Under the pieces are notes generated by a model. It was not told the DNA's origin. It was given only the letters and a program-made list of their open reading frames with translations, and ran no database searches. From contig CAVUCE010000006.1 of NCBI GenBank assembly GCA_963739985.1, forward strand, positions 310,001 to 374,000: a stretch of 64,000 bases of DNA, read 5' to 3'. Of this stretch, positions 18,353 through 27,296 are shown in pieces; the first letter of the stretch is position 1; each line of letters begins with the position of its first letter. The position numbers were made by a program, and so were the translations under genes. Source of the stretch: CAVUCE01 sp963739985. GTDB lineage: Bacteria > Bacteroidota > Ignavibacteria > Ignavibacteriales > Ignavibacteriaceae.

Positions 18353-19996
18353 ATGAAGTCAATAAATGTAAGCTTATTATCTATTAGACAAATAAAAAAA
18401 TTATTTGACCAAAGAATTTTTGCGGTTCCTCAACTTCAACGAGAATTTGTCTGGAACAGCCGCAAAGCATGTGATTTATTGGATAGTGTTTATAACAATT
18501 ATCCGATAGGAAATATAATGGTTTGGGATTCTGCTAAAGATAAGGAAATGGAATTTCGATTCGACTATATTTCACTCCCGCTATTTGATAATATAAATAA
18601 TAAGCGTATTTATCTAATTATTGACGGACAGCAGCGACTATCAGTATTATACCATACTTTTATCGGTGATATAATTCAGAACTCTTATCGTAAAGATATT
18701 AACTTTGGACACTTATATTTTAATCTTGATAAATCTTCTGAAAGTAAATTTAGATATGCAAAATATTATGATTATGAATGGGAAGTTAAAGTTTCCGATA
18801 TATTATCTTCAAATTGGAATAGTAAGTTCAAGAATTTTCCAAAATTCAAGAAGTTTGAAATCAAGAAATGTCGAGATAAATTACTGAACTATAAAATACC
18901 ATTTACATTTATAGAAACTAAAGAACTGGACGAAATCCAGACTACATTTATCCGAATAAATTCTGGCGGTACTCCATTATCTTCTGCTGATAGAGCAATT
19001 GCATTAGCAACAAGTTTAAACCTCCGTCATAATATTAATTCAGTTATTAACCAGTTTCAGGATGGATTCAATAAGGTGAATCGTTTAAGCTTGATTATGA
19101 CAATTGCGCTTATTTGGGGTTCTAATCAAGTTGGTAAGAAGGGGATCGAATCGGTTATAAAACAAATAGAAAATGATGAAGATGAAATAGATAATTTCAA
19201 AGAAATCTGGCTAGTTCTTAAGAACTCTTATGGAATAGCTATCGATTATCTCATTACTAATTTTACTGTGATCAAATTTGATTTCCTTCCTTCTCAAACA
19301 ATGATTACGACTTTATCAAGCTTTTTCTACCATAATAATAATAAACAACCGACATCCTATCAGAGAGACCAAATTAAGAAATGGTTTTGGTACACCTCGG
19401 TGAATAGCCGTTATTCAGGTCGTGGTTATAGTAAAAATATTTTAGAAGATTATAAATTCTTTAAAAGACTTGCCAATAATGGTAAAGCAAGGTTTACAAT
19501 TCTCGAGTTGATAAGTCCAAACGAAATTAAATTTGCTGATTATTCTAAAAAAGGTAGTCTCTCTAATGCTTATTCATGTATGCTGATGTCCTTAAGTCCC
19601 AAATACTTAGAAAAAGGTGGGAGCATTCCTCGTGCTTTAACTAACTCAAAGGCTAATAAGAAAAATAAACATCATATTTTTCCTAAAGCTCATCTTAGAC
19701 TAAAAGGTTTTAATAAAAAATATTATAATAGTATTGCCAATATATGTATCATTGTGTGGGATGAAAACATTAGTATTGGAGCCAATCCACCTAGAAAATA
19801 TCTGGCAAATTTTCGGAAGCGTAAAGATTTTGCATCTATAATGCGAAGTCATCTTATTCCATATAAAACTGGTTTTGGACTTTGGAATTATGATACAAAA
19901 AGGGGATATAAAACTTTCCTTAATCGTCGAACAAAATTGATTTGTCAGAAATTTGAAAAGCTAGCTGGGGTAAGAATGTTTGAGAGAAATAATTAA
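18353..19996 (+). CDS. DUF262 protein with C-terminal HNH domain (GmrSD-like)
   Basis: A 547-residue protein. The N-terminal DUF262 (ParB/sulfiredoxin-like) domain has VPQLQREFVWN (about 25-35), YPIGNIMVW and the nucleotide-site motif DGQQR (91-95), then INSGGTPLSSADRA (about 202). The C-terminal segment has KHHIFPKAHL (about 440) with later Asn residues, an HNH/DUF1524-type nuclease signature. The combination is that of the GmrSD and BrxU restriction families, where the DUF262 part senses or hydrolyses nucleotide and the HNH part cuts DNA, often modified phage DNA. Its neighbours (candidate nuclease, ATPase, methyltransferase) support defence. It lies 27 nt after the previous gene and 9 nt before the next. 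Confidence 0.85.
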   Translation: MKSINVSLLSIRQIKKLFDQRIFAVPQLQREFVWNSRKACDLLDSVYNNYPIGNIMVWDSAKDKEMEFRFDYISLPLFDNINNKRIYLIIDGQQRLSVLYHTFIGDIIQNSYRKDINFGHLYFNLDKSSESKFRYAKYYDYEWEVKVSDILSSNWNSKFKNFPKFKKFEIKKCRDKLLNYKIPFTFIETKELDEIQTTFIRINSGGTPLSSADRAIALATSLNLRHNINSVINQFQDGFNKVNRLSLIMTIALIWGSNQVGKKGIESVIKQIENDEDEIDNFKEIWLVLKNSYGIAIDYLITNFTVIKFDFLPSQTMITTLSSFFYHNNNKQPTSYQRDQIKKWFWYTSVNSRYSGRGYSKNILEDYKFFKRLANNGKARFTILELISPNEIKFADYSKKGSLSNAYSCMLMSLSPKYLEKGGSIPRALTNSKANKKNKHHIFPKAHLRLKGFNKKYYNSIANICIIVWDENISIGANPPRKYLANFRKRKDFASIMRSHLIPYKTGFGLWNYDTKRGYKTFLNRRTKLICQKFEKLAGVRMFERNN

Positions 19997-20005
19997 ATTT
20001 GCCTA

Positions 20006-21525
20006 GTGAAAATTTCTATATTAAATAATATTATCAAAAACGGTGAAGGAATTCAAACCGAATTCAAGACTTGCGCTTTTGAATTGCCCAAGGATGTTTT
20101 TGAATCAATTTGTGCATTTTTAAACAGAAATGGCGGACATCTTTTATTAGGTGTTAAAAATGACCTTACTATAGAAGGAGTTTTGGAAGATTCAATTGTA
20201 GATATCATTACGAATTTGGTAACTAGTTGTAATGATCCAAATAAACTTTCACCCACTTTTTATTTATCGACTGAAATTATTGAAATAAATAAGAAGAAAG
20301 TCATCTACGTTTATGTACCTGAAAGCTCCCAGGTTCATAATACTGTGGGAAGAATATATGACCGAAACTCAGATGGTGATTTTGATATAACCAGAAATCA
20401 TAATTTAGTAGCTCAGTTATATTTACGAAAGCAAACTACCTTTTCCGAAAATACTATATACCCTTATCTGAGTATTGATGATTTTGAACTCAATTTGTTC
20501 GATAAAATAAGGACTCTAGCATCTAACCAAAGAGCGAACCATCCTTGGCGGAAATGAGCAATGAAGAAATATTAAAGTCATCAGGTTTATGGCAAAAAGA
20601 TTTACAAAATGGGAAAGAAGGTTATACATTAGCCGCCGCAGTTTTACTTGGTAAAGAGACTACTATTCAGAGTATTCTTCCTCATTATAAAACAGATGCA
20701 ATTCTCCGAGTAGATAATGTTGATAGATATGATGATAGAGATGATATCAGGTGCAACCTGATAAATGCTTATTCTAGATTATTAAGCTTTGTTCAAAAGC
20801 ATCTGCCCGATAAATTTTACATGGAAGGGACACAAAGAGTCAGCCTTAGAGATAAGATATTCAGGGAAATCATCACTAATCTTTTAATCCATAGAGAATT
20901 TACTAATCACTTTCCAGCTAAACTTATTATCGAGGCAGACAAAGTATATACAGAAAATGGTAATAAATCTCATGGCAATGGGCAAATCGATCCTGCTAAT
21001 TTTTCGCCTTTTCCTAAGAACCCAAATATTGCAAAATTTTTCAAGGAAATTGGTTGGGTTGATGAGCTAGGTTCTGGAATAAGAAATACTACAAGACTTC
21101 TTAAGGATTATTATGGAAAGGGGAAACCTCAATTTATTGAAGGTGATAACTTTAATACTATAATACCAGTTGCGATTCCAAAACTAAGCTATGATGTTGT
21201 TTTTAGCTCAAATATATCAGTAGAAGTTTTTAAAAAGCTTGAGACCGAGATAAATGAAACGATAATTGATGGTGTAAATGATGGTGTGGTTGATGGTGTA
21301 AGTGACGGTGTAAAATCCTCATTAACTGAGGTAATTCAAATAATTAATTCAAATTCTGGGATTAATGCCAATAACATTAGCACAAAGATTACTAAATCAA
21401 AACCTACAACTGAGAGATACTTGAAAATACTAAAAAGTCTAGGTGTAATTGAATTTAAAGGCGCTCCAAAAACTGGCGGCTATCATTTAACAGAAGAATT
21501 TAAAAGAAAGTTGGAAAATGACTGA
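20006..21525 (+). pseudogene. AlbA_2/Schlafen-type ATP-binding protein with C-terminal winged helix, frameshifted
   Basis: The first frame (GTG at 20006 to 20557) carries the AlbA_2 domain: EGIQTEFKTC, then FLNRNGGHLLLGVKND. The second frame, open through 20545, continues with AEMSNEEILKSSGLW, REIITNLLIHREFTNH and the ATP-lid-like GWVDELGSGIRN (HATPase_c_4-like). One extra G at the GG of 20547-20548 joins them, giving about 507 residues. The C-terminus is a winged-helix domain after a repeated DGV linker. The family often sits inside type I restriction loci and is thought to act as regulator or accessory. It overlaps hsdM by 8 nt. A sequencing error is a likely cause of the break. Confidence 0.82.
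21268..21315 (+). repeat. Four tandem 12-bp units encoding a DGV-x linker
   Basis: GATGGTGTAAAT, GATGGTGTGGTT, GATGGTGTAAGT and GACGGTGTAAAA lie head to tail and encode DGVNDGVVDGVSDGVK. The repeat joins the ATPase-like part to the C-terminal winged helix. A multiple-of-three unit would change linker length without shifting frame, so copy number could vary between strains. Similar Gly/Val/Asp linkers occur in other AlbA_2 proteins, from family knowledge. Confidence 0.8.
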
Positions 21526-22961
21526 TTCAGCTTCAATTGTTGCCAAACTATGGAATTATTGTAATGTCCTTCGGGATGATGGTGTAAGTTATGGGGATTA
21601 TGTTGAGCAGCTTACCTATTTGTTGTTTCTTAAAATGGCAGATGAACAAACAAAACCGCCGCTAAATAGAGAAGCGATTATTCCAGATAAATACAACTGG
21701 GTAAAACTTACCAAACTAGACGGCGATGCTTTAGAGCTGCAATACAGACATACTCTGGAAAATTTAGCTAAAGAAGAAGGAACACTTGGAGTAATATTTC
21801 GTAAGTCGCAGAACAAAATCCAAGACCCAGCAAAATTAAAACGTTTGATTTCTCTGATTGATAGCGAGACTTGGGTTGGATTAGATATTGACATTAAAGG
21901 CGAGATTTATGAGGGGTTATTACAAAAAAATGCGGAAGATACTAAGAGCGGTGCGGGACAATATTTTACACCAAGAGAATTAATAAAAGCTTTAGTTGGA
22001 GTTATCAATCCTCAGCCAGGTGAGACTATATGTGACCCAGCTTGTGGAACTGGAGGATTCTTATTAGTAGCCCACGACCATGTAAAGAACAATAATACTT
22101 TAGATAAAGATCAGAAAAAGTTCTTGAAGGCTAATACCTTTTTTGGTAATGATATTGTTGATGGTGTTGTTCGTCTTTGTGTTATGAATCTTTACCTTCA
22201 CGGAATTGAAGCTGACATTTCCTCTGAGGACAGCTTAGTCTCAGATAGCGGAAAGCGGTTTAATGTTGTTATTACTAATCCGCCGTTTGGTAAAAAAAGC
22301 AGTATTACAGTATTTAATGGTCAAGGTAAGGCAGAAAAAGAATCTTTAGTTTATGAAAGAACCGATTTTTGGACTACAACTTCAAATAAACAGCTTAACT
22401 TTTTACAGCATATCAAAACAATCCTTGAGATTAACGGTAGAGCTGCCGTAGTTCTCCCAGACAACGTTTTATTTGAGGGCGGAGCGGGAGAAAAAGTTAG
22501 AAAAGAACTTCTGAAACAGTTTGATGTTCATACAATCTTGAGATTGCCTACGGGGATTTTTTACGCTCAAGGAGTTAAAGCAAATGTTGTTTTCTTTGAT
22601 AAAAAGCCAGCAAGTGAAACTCCCTGGACTGAGAAAGTCTGGATATATGATTTGCGAACAAATGTGCACTTCACATTAAAAACCAACCAATTAAAATATT
22701 CCCATCTGGAAGATTTCATAAAATGTTATAGTCCATCAAATCGTTACGAGCGAAAGGAATCTGAAAGATTCAAAGCTTTCACTTACGATGAAATAATGAA
22801 ACGGGATAAAACCAGCCTTGATATATTTCTGGCTTAAAGATGAAAGCTTAGAGGACACAGCAAACCTGCCCGATCCAGAAGTATTAGCCGATGAAATAGC
22901 CGATAGCCTTGAAGAAGCTCTAGAACAGATTAACAGTATTAGAGAAGCAATCAACAAGTAA
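21518..22961 (+). CDS. hsdM: Type I restriction-modification methyltransferase subunit, C-terminal frameshift
   Basis: The main frame gives an N-terminal HsdM_N helical domain (YVEQLTYLLFLKMADEQ), SAM motif DPACGTGGFLL (about 173) and catalytic NPPFG (about 254). It stops early at 22837 with DIFLA. Removing one T from 22826-22828 continues it as FWLKDESLEDTANLPDPEV, then a helix ending at 22961, the normal HsdM C-terminus; the repaired length is about 480 residues. In type I systems HsdM with HsdS methylates adenine in a bipartite site. Here no intact hsdS or hsdR is nearby, only an hsdS remnant 4 kb upstream. The start overlaps the previous gene by 8 nt. Confidence 0.9.
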
Positions 22962-22966
22962 GACAT

Positions 22967-23257
22967 ATGAGAGAATACTTTTCGCAAATTCCCAGCTTTG
23001 AGTTGAGAAATCATTGCTTTGTAGATTTAGTTCATGTGGATCGTGAATTAACTGATATGGTTGTTTGTGGTGCTAAGATATTTAGTCTCAGCGAAGATGG
23101 GGAAATTGTGACTAGTGAATGTGACAGTAGTAGAAAGCCATATCATCTTATGAGAAATCAAGATCATTTGAAAATATACAAATTCAAATTATTTGAAACT
23201 CAAGATAAAACCCAAAATATTATAAGCTCTACTTTAGGTCCTTGTTTCGAAATTTAA
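22967..23257 (+). CDS. Hypothetical protein of 96 residues, last gene of the island operon
   Basis: It starts 5 nt after the repaired hsdM stop, so it is probably translated from the same mRNA. The sequence (MREYFSQIPSFELRNHCF at the start, three Cys, many Asp/Glu) shows no signal peptide, membrane segment or recognised domain. It does not resemble the beginning of an HsdS protein. A small partner, inhibitor or anti-restriction-type protein is possible but unsupported. No terminator follows clearly before 23300. Confidence 0.55.
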   Translation: MREYFSQIPSFELRNHCFVDLVHVDRELTDMVVCGAKIFSLSEDGEIVTSECDSSRKPYHLMRNQDHLKIYKFKLFETQDKTQNIISSTLGPCFEI

Positions 23258-23299
23258 TCCTATCCGGACACATATATTAAAGACGTAAAATATCTATGT

Positions 23300-23311
23300 T
23301 TTGCGGCTTTT
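23300..23311. repeat. 12-bp direct repeat, right copy (candidate island end)
   Basis: TTTGCGGCTTTT is identical to 15838-15849 beside tRNA-Leu. On this side it is an unpaired half of a terminator followed by a T-run, as though copied from the tRNA terminator. It falls 43 nt after the last island gene. The tRNA 3' end itself (TTCGAGTCC...GGGCA) is not repeated here, which weakens the case. Confidence 0.25.
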
Positions 23312-23467
23312 TTTATTTTTCATCAAAAAAGTTAAAAAATAATGATTAGACTAAGTTTGTTTTTTTTGTTAAGTTAAACGCGACTACAAATTGCGGAAGA
23401 TGTGGTCACACACTAAAATAAATTCAAAAACTTGTTTATCCCGTAAAAGAAATTAATTGAGGAATTT

Positions 23468-24991
23468 ATGAATATTCTCCTTTTATATCCTGAAATGCCT
23501 GACACTTTTTGGTCGATGAAGCATTTGATGAAAATGATGGGGAAAAAATCCAGCTATCCGCCTTTGGGATTACTGACTGTTTCACGGCTTTTACCTTCTA
23601 ATTGGAATAAAAAACTAGTTGATTTAAATGTAGATACTTTAAATGAAAAAGAACTAGAATGGGCTGATTATGTTTTTGTTTCCGCAATGAATGTGCAAGA
23701 ATATTACGCAAAACAAGCAATTAAGTTTTGTAAAAAATTCAATAAAAAAGTTGTTGCAGGCGGACCTTTATTTACGCACGAATATGAAAAATTTCCGGAT
23801 GTTGATCATTTTGTCCTAAATGAAGCGGAAATAACTTTGTCAGAATTTGTATCTGATCTTCAAAAAGGAGAACCAAAAAAAATTTATTCCAGTAAAGAAT
23901 TTGCTGATGTTACCGAAAGTCCGCTGCCGGATTGGAGTTTGATTGATCTAAAGAAATATGCCTACGCAATTGTTCAATATTCTCGCGGCTGTCCTTATAT
24001 GTGCGATTTTTGCGACGTAACGGCATTGTTCGGAAGAAGGCCTAGAACAAAAACTGCTGATCAAATAATCAGTGAACTTGATTCAATTTTATCTTTTGGT
24101 TATCCCGAGTTTATTCTTTTTGCTGATGATAATTTAATCGGGAATAGGAGAGATCTAAAAAATAATCTTTTGCCGGCACTAATTGAATGGCGACGAAAAA
24201 ACAAGAATGCACCGGGATTTGCAACTCAGGTTACAATTAATCTTGCCGATGATGAAGAAATGATGCAATTAATGATTGAGGCAGGATTCAGGCATATTTT
24301 TGTCGGTATTGAATCTGTTGAAGAAGAAAGTTTAGAAGCGTGTAAAAAGAAACAAAATTTAAAACGCGATCTTCTGGAGAACGTAAACTATCTTCAGAAA
24401 AAAGGGTTTATTGTTACAGCCGGTTTCATTGTAGGATTTGATGAAGATAAAGAATCAATTTTTGACGAACAGATTGATTTTATACAAGAAAGCGGAATTG
24501 TTATAGCAACCGTAAATATATTAAAAGCACCGCCGGGAACGGATTTACATAGAAGGCTTTCAAGCGAAGGCAGATTAATTGAGCCTTTTGATTTTGATGA
24601 AAATATGACAAACATTGTAACCAAAATGAACAAAAATGTTCTGTATGATGGTTATAAAAAAATACTTGATAACATTTATAGACCGGGAAAAATATATGAG
24701 AGATCCGAGAAATTTTTATCTATTTACGGCAATCACAAGTCTGAGAATCCTATAAGAAGGAAATTTTCATTCTCCGATATCTTAACATTATTTCGAGTTA
24801 TCTATTATGCCGGAATTACCGGGAAGGAAAAAAGTTATTTCTGGAAATTAACATTCAATACTTATTACAAAAACAAAAAAAATATTCATCACGCATTTTT
24901 ATTCGGGGCTTTAATGTACCAATTTAGAATGCTTCATCTAAGATTTCTGGAAACTTATAAAGAAATTTCAACAGGCAGCAAAGCGGCTTAG
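23468..24991 (+). CDS. B12-binding radical SAM protein (DUF4070 type)
   Basis: A 507-residue protein. The N-terminal cobalamin-binding Rossmann domain (about 1-150) starts MNILLLYPEMPDTFW. The radical SAM barrel carries the cluster motif CPYMCDFC (CxxxCxxC, about 176-183), then DVTALFGRRPRTK and later ILFADDNLIGN. The C-terminal part is helical and basic, like DUF4070. These enzymes typically transfer methyl groups or build rings; the substrate is unknown. It is the first ordinary gene after the island, with ATG behind TTGAGGA. A membrane-lipid or cofactor role is only a guess from the family. Confidence 0.85.
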   Translation: MNILLLYPEMPDTFWSMKHLMKMMGKKSSYPPLGLLTVSRLLPSNWNKKLVDLNVDTLNEKELEWADYVFVSAMNVQEYYAKQAIKFCKKFNKKVVAGGPLFTHEYEKFPDVDHFVLNEAEITLSEFVSDLQKGEPKKIYSSKEFADVTESPLPDWSLIDLKKYAYAIVQYSRGCPYMCDFCDVTALFGRRPRTKTADQIISELDSILSFGYPEFILFADDNLIGNRRDLKNNLLPALIEWRRKNKNAPGFATQVTINLADDEEMMQLMIEAGFRHIFVGIESVEEESLEACKKKQNLKRDLLENVNYLQKKGFIVTAGFIVGFDEDKESIFDEQIDFIQESGIVIATVNILKAPPGTDLHRRLSSEGRLIEPFDFDENMTNIVTKMNKNVLYDGYKKILDNIYRPGKIYERSEKFLSIYGNHKSENPIRRKFSFSDILTLFRVIYYAGITGKEKSYFWKLTFNTYYKNKKNIHHAFLFGALMYQFRMLHLRFLETYKEISTGSKAA

Positions 24992-25082
24992 TCTTAAATC
25001 GACAGATATACTTTAAAGCAACTGCTCACAAAATAACTTTAATATTATAAGGAAATTATAATCTATTTTCGTATTTTTTGGT

Positions 25083-25102
25083 ACACATTTAGGAAAATGT
25101 GT
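25083..25102. promoter_or_regulatory. Hairpin in the long leader of the DEAD-box helicase gene
   Basis: ACACATTT (25083-25090) pairs with AAATGTGT (25095-25102). It lies about 185 nt before the helicase ATG. Long structured leaders are known for cold-induced RNA helicase genes such as csdA. Here the transcript start is unknown, so this could equally be an operator or the 3' end of the radical SAM transcript. Confidence 0.35.
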
Positions 25103-25287
25103 GTTAAATTAAATATATTCTTCCCGGAACTGAATTTCACCAGCCTGATATCTGACAAATATCCTTGCCTGAAATGTTCAAGATAACAGCATTAGATGAA
25201 TTATTTAATGATCGAATTGTGTCGATTTACCGATTTGTAAATTGGAAATATGACATCTAAAATTTTTACAAACAATTAAGGACTAGA

Positions 25288-26997
25288 ATGACTTCATTTG
25301 AAGAACTCGGTGTTGACCCGGAACTAATTAAAGGAATTAAAGAACTGGGATTCGAATCTCCAATGCCGATTCAAGAACAGGTAATTGAATATTTGCTAAG
25401 GGAAGAACATGGTGATGTTTTAGCTCTTGCCCAAACAGGAACAGGTAAAACTGCGGCTTTCGGTTTACCGTTGCTCCAACAAACAGATTCGAAAAAAAAT
25501 AATGTACAACACTTAATATTGTCACCAACCAGAGAATTATGCTTACAGATAGCTGACGATATAAGAGGATACGCAAAATATAAAGATGGACTTAAAGTTG
25601 TCCCGGTTTTTGGTGGTGCTAGTATAGAGAATCAAATAAGAGCGATTAAACGAGGAGCGCATATAATTTCTGCTACTCCCGGAAGATTACTCGATTTGAT
25701 GAACAGAAATGTTATTGATCTAAAAAAAATAAAATCCGTAGTATTAGACGAAGCTGATGAAATGCTGAATATGGGTTTCAAAGAAGAGCTGGAGTTAATC
25801 CTTAAAGAAACACCGAAAGAAAAATATACTTTTCTATTCTCCGCAACTATGCCAAAAGAGATTTCCAAAATAGCCAGCCGTTATATGAACAAACCTTTTG
25901 AAATTACGGTCGGCTCTAAAAACTCATCTTCGGATTTAATTGAGCACGTCTGCTATACAGTTCACGCAAAAGATCGTTACGCCGCACTAAAGCGTATTGC
26001 CGATTATTATCCTGAAATTTATGGAATAGTTTTTTGCAGAACTAGAGCAGAAACACAGGAAATTGCCGATAAACTTATTCAAGATGGATATAACGCGGAT
26101 GCTATTCATGGTGATCTCTCACAAGCTCAAAGAGATGCTGTAATGAATAAATTTAGAATTCAACATTTAACTTTGCTTGTTGCTACTGATGTTGCGGCAC
26201 GCGGTATTGATGTTGATAACTTAACGCATATTATAAATTATAATCTCCCGGATGAAAATGATCTTTACACTCATAGAAGCGGAAGAACAGGAAGAGCGGG
26301 CAGACGCGGTACTTCGATTGTAATTACAAACTTAAAAGAAAAGTATAAAGTTCAGCAAATTGAAAGACAAATAAATAAAAAATTCACACATCTTCCGGTT
26401 CCTTCCGGTAAAGAAATTTGTGAAAAACAACTTTTTTATTTAGTTGATAAGATCGAAAAGATTGAAGTAGATACCTCGCAAATTGATCCGTATCTTACCG
26501 CAATTCTTAGTAAACTTGAATGGCTGGACAGAGAAGAGTTGATTAAGAAATTTGTATCCGTTGAGTTTAATCGTTTTCTGGAATACTATAAAAATGCTAC
26601 AGACTTAAACGCACCGGACGATTCAAGATCGTCATCAAAACATAGATCAGGCGGAGAAGGTTATACCAGATTTTTTATTAATCTCGGCAAGACAGACAAT
26701 TTAAATCCGGCTACTTTAATTGGTCTGATTAACGATTACACAAATAAAAGAAATATTGAAATTGGTGATATCGAGATATTGAAGAACTTTTCATTTTTTG
26801 AAACTGATAGTAACTTTGCCGAACTAGTATTGAATTCATTTCAAAACAAAACTTATAAAAAACGAAAAGTTGCTGTTGAAGTTGCCGCAGCTAAAAAAAG
26901 AGGCGGAACTAGAGAGAAAAAAGGAAGAACCAATAGTCGCAATTTCTCTGATTCCAAATTTTCAAAATCTAGAAAAAAATATACCAAAAGAAAATAA
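25288..26997 (+). CDS. deaD: DEAD-box ATP-dependent RNA helicase (DeaD/CsdA type)
   Basis: A 569-residue protein with the complete helicase core: Q motif (GFESPMPIQEQV), Walker A AQTGTGKT (about 51-58), PTRELCLQ, DEAD box VLDEADEML, SAT, then ATDVAARGIDV and HRSGRTGRAG. After the core comes a DbpA-like RNA-binding domain (GYTRFFINLGKTDNLNP) and a strongly basic tail (KKRGGTREKKGR to the end). This layout is that of CsdA/DeaD, which unwinds structured RNA in ribosome assembly and in the cold. A 5' leader of over 200 nt with a hairpin precedes it. Confidence 0.94.
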   Translation: MTSFEELGVDPELIKGIKELGFESPMPIQEQVIEYLLREEHGDVLALAQTGTGKTAAFGLPLLQQTDSKKNNVQHLILSPTRELCLQIADDIRGYAKYKDGLKVVPVFGGASIENQIRAIKRGAHIISATPGRLLDLMNRNVIDLKKIKSVVLDEADEMLNMGFKEELELILKETPKEKYTFLFSATMPKEISKIASRYMNKPFEITVGSKNSSSDLIEHVCYTVHAKDRYAALKRIADYYPEIYGIVFCRTRAETQEIADKLIQDGYNADAIHGDLSQAQRDAVMNKFRIQHLTLLVATDVAARGIDVDNLTHIINYNLPDENDLYTHRSGRTGRAGRRGTSIVITNLKEKYKVQQIERQINKKFTHLPVPSGKEICEKQLFYLVDKIEKIEVDTSQIDPYLTAILSKLEWLDREELIKKFVSVEFNRFLEYYKNATDLNAPDDSRSSSKHRSGGEGYTRFFINLGKTDNLNPATLIGLINDYTNKRNIEIGDIEILKNFSFFETDSNFAELVLNSFQNKTYKKRKVAVEVAAAKKRGGTREKKGRTNSRNFSDSKFSKSRKKYTKRK

Positions 26998-27006
26998 TTC
27001 TTAAAA

Positions 27007-27042
27007 AACCTTCAAGGTTGCTGGCTTCAGACCTTGAAGGTT
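27007..27042. repeat. Nested palindrome after the helicase gene (REP-like or terminator)
   Basis: AACCTTCAAGGT (27007-27018) pairs perfectly with ACCTTGAAGGTT (27031-27042) over 12 nt. Each arm is itself nearly palindromic around its centre (ACCTT-C-AAGGT), so several structures compete. No T-run follows, so intrinsic termination is weak. The nested design resembles dispersed palindromic units. No second copy was noticed in this window. Confidence 0.55.
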
Positions 27043-27296
27043 AAATATAACCATAAAATAAATTTCGATAGCAGAAGCTTTTGATAGATTCTAAATAGAT
27101 TTATTACTTCTTGCAAAAACTCTAACGGGGAATTCAATCACAAAAGAAAAAAAATTAAGTTTTAGTAATTTTATACAGTAAATTCTAAGATTATAAATAA
27201 TAATTTCTTTTTGATGGATTATAGTTTTGTACATCACTCCAAATCTGATTAAGTTTTCAAAGTTAAATAGATTATTAACTTTTTAAGTCGTTATAA

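Noticed and set aside
23230..23275. Possible tRNA-derived right attachment site (TTCGA ... CCGGACACA)
   Set aside because: It looks like the end of tRNA-Leu at both edges, but the distance between the matching blocks is 14 instead of 9 nt and the middle does not match.
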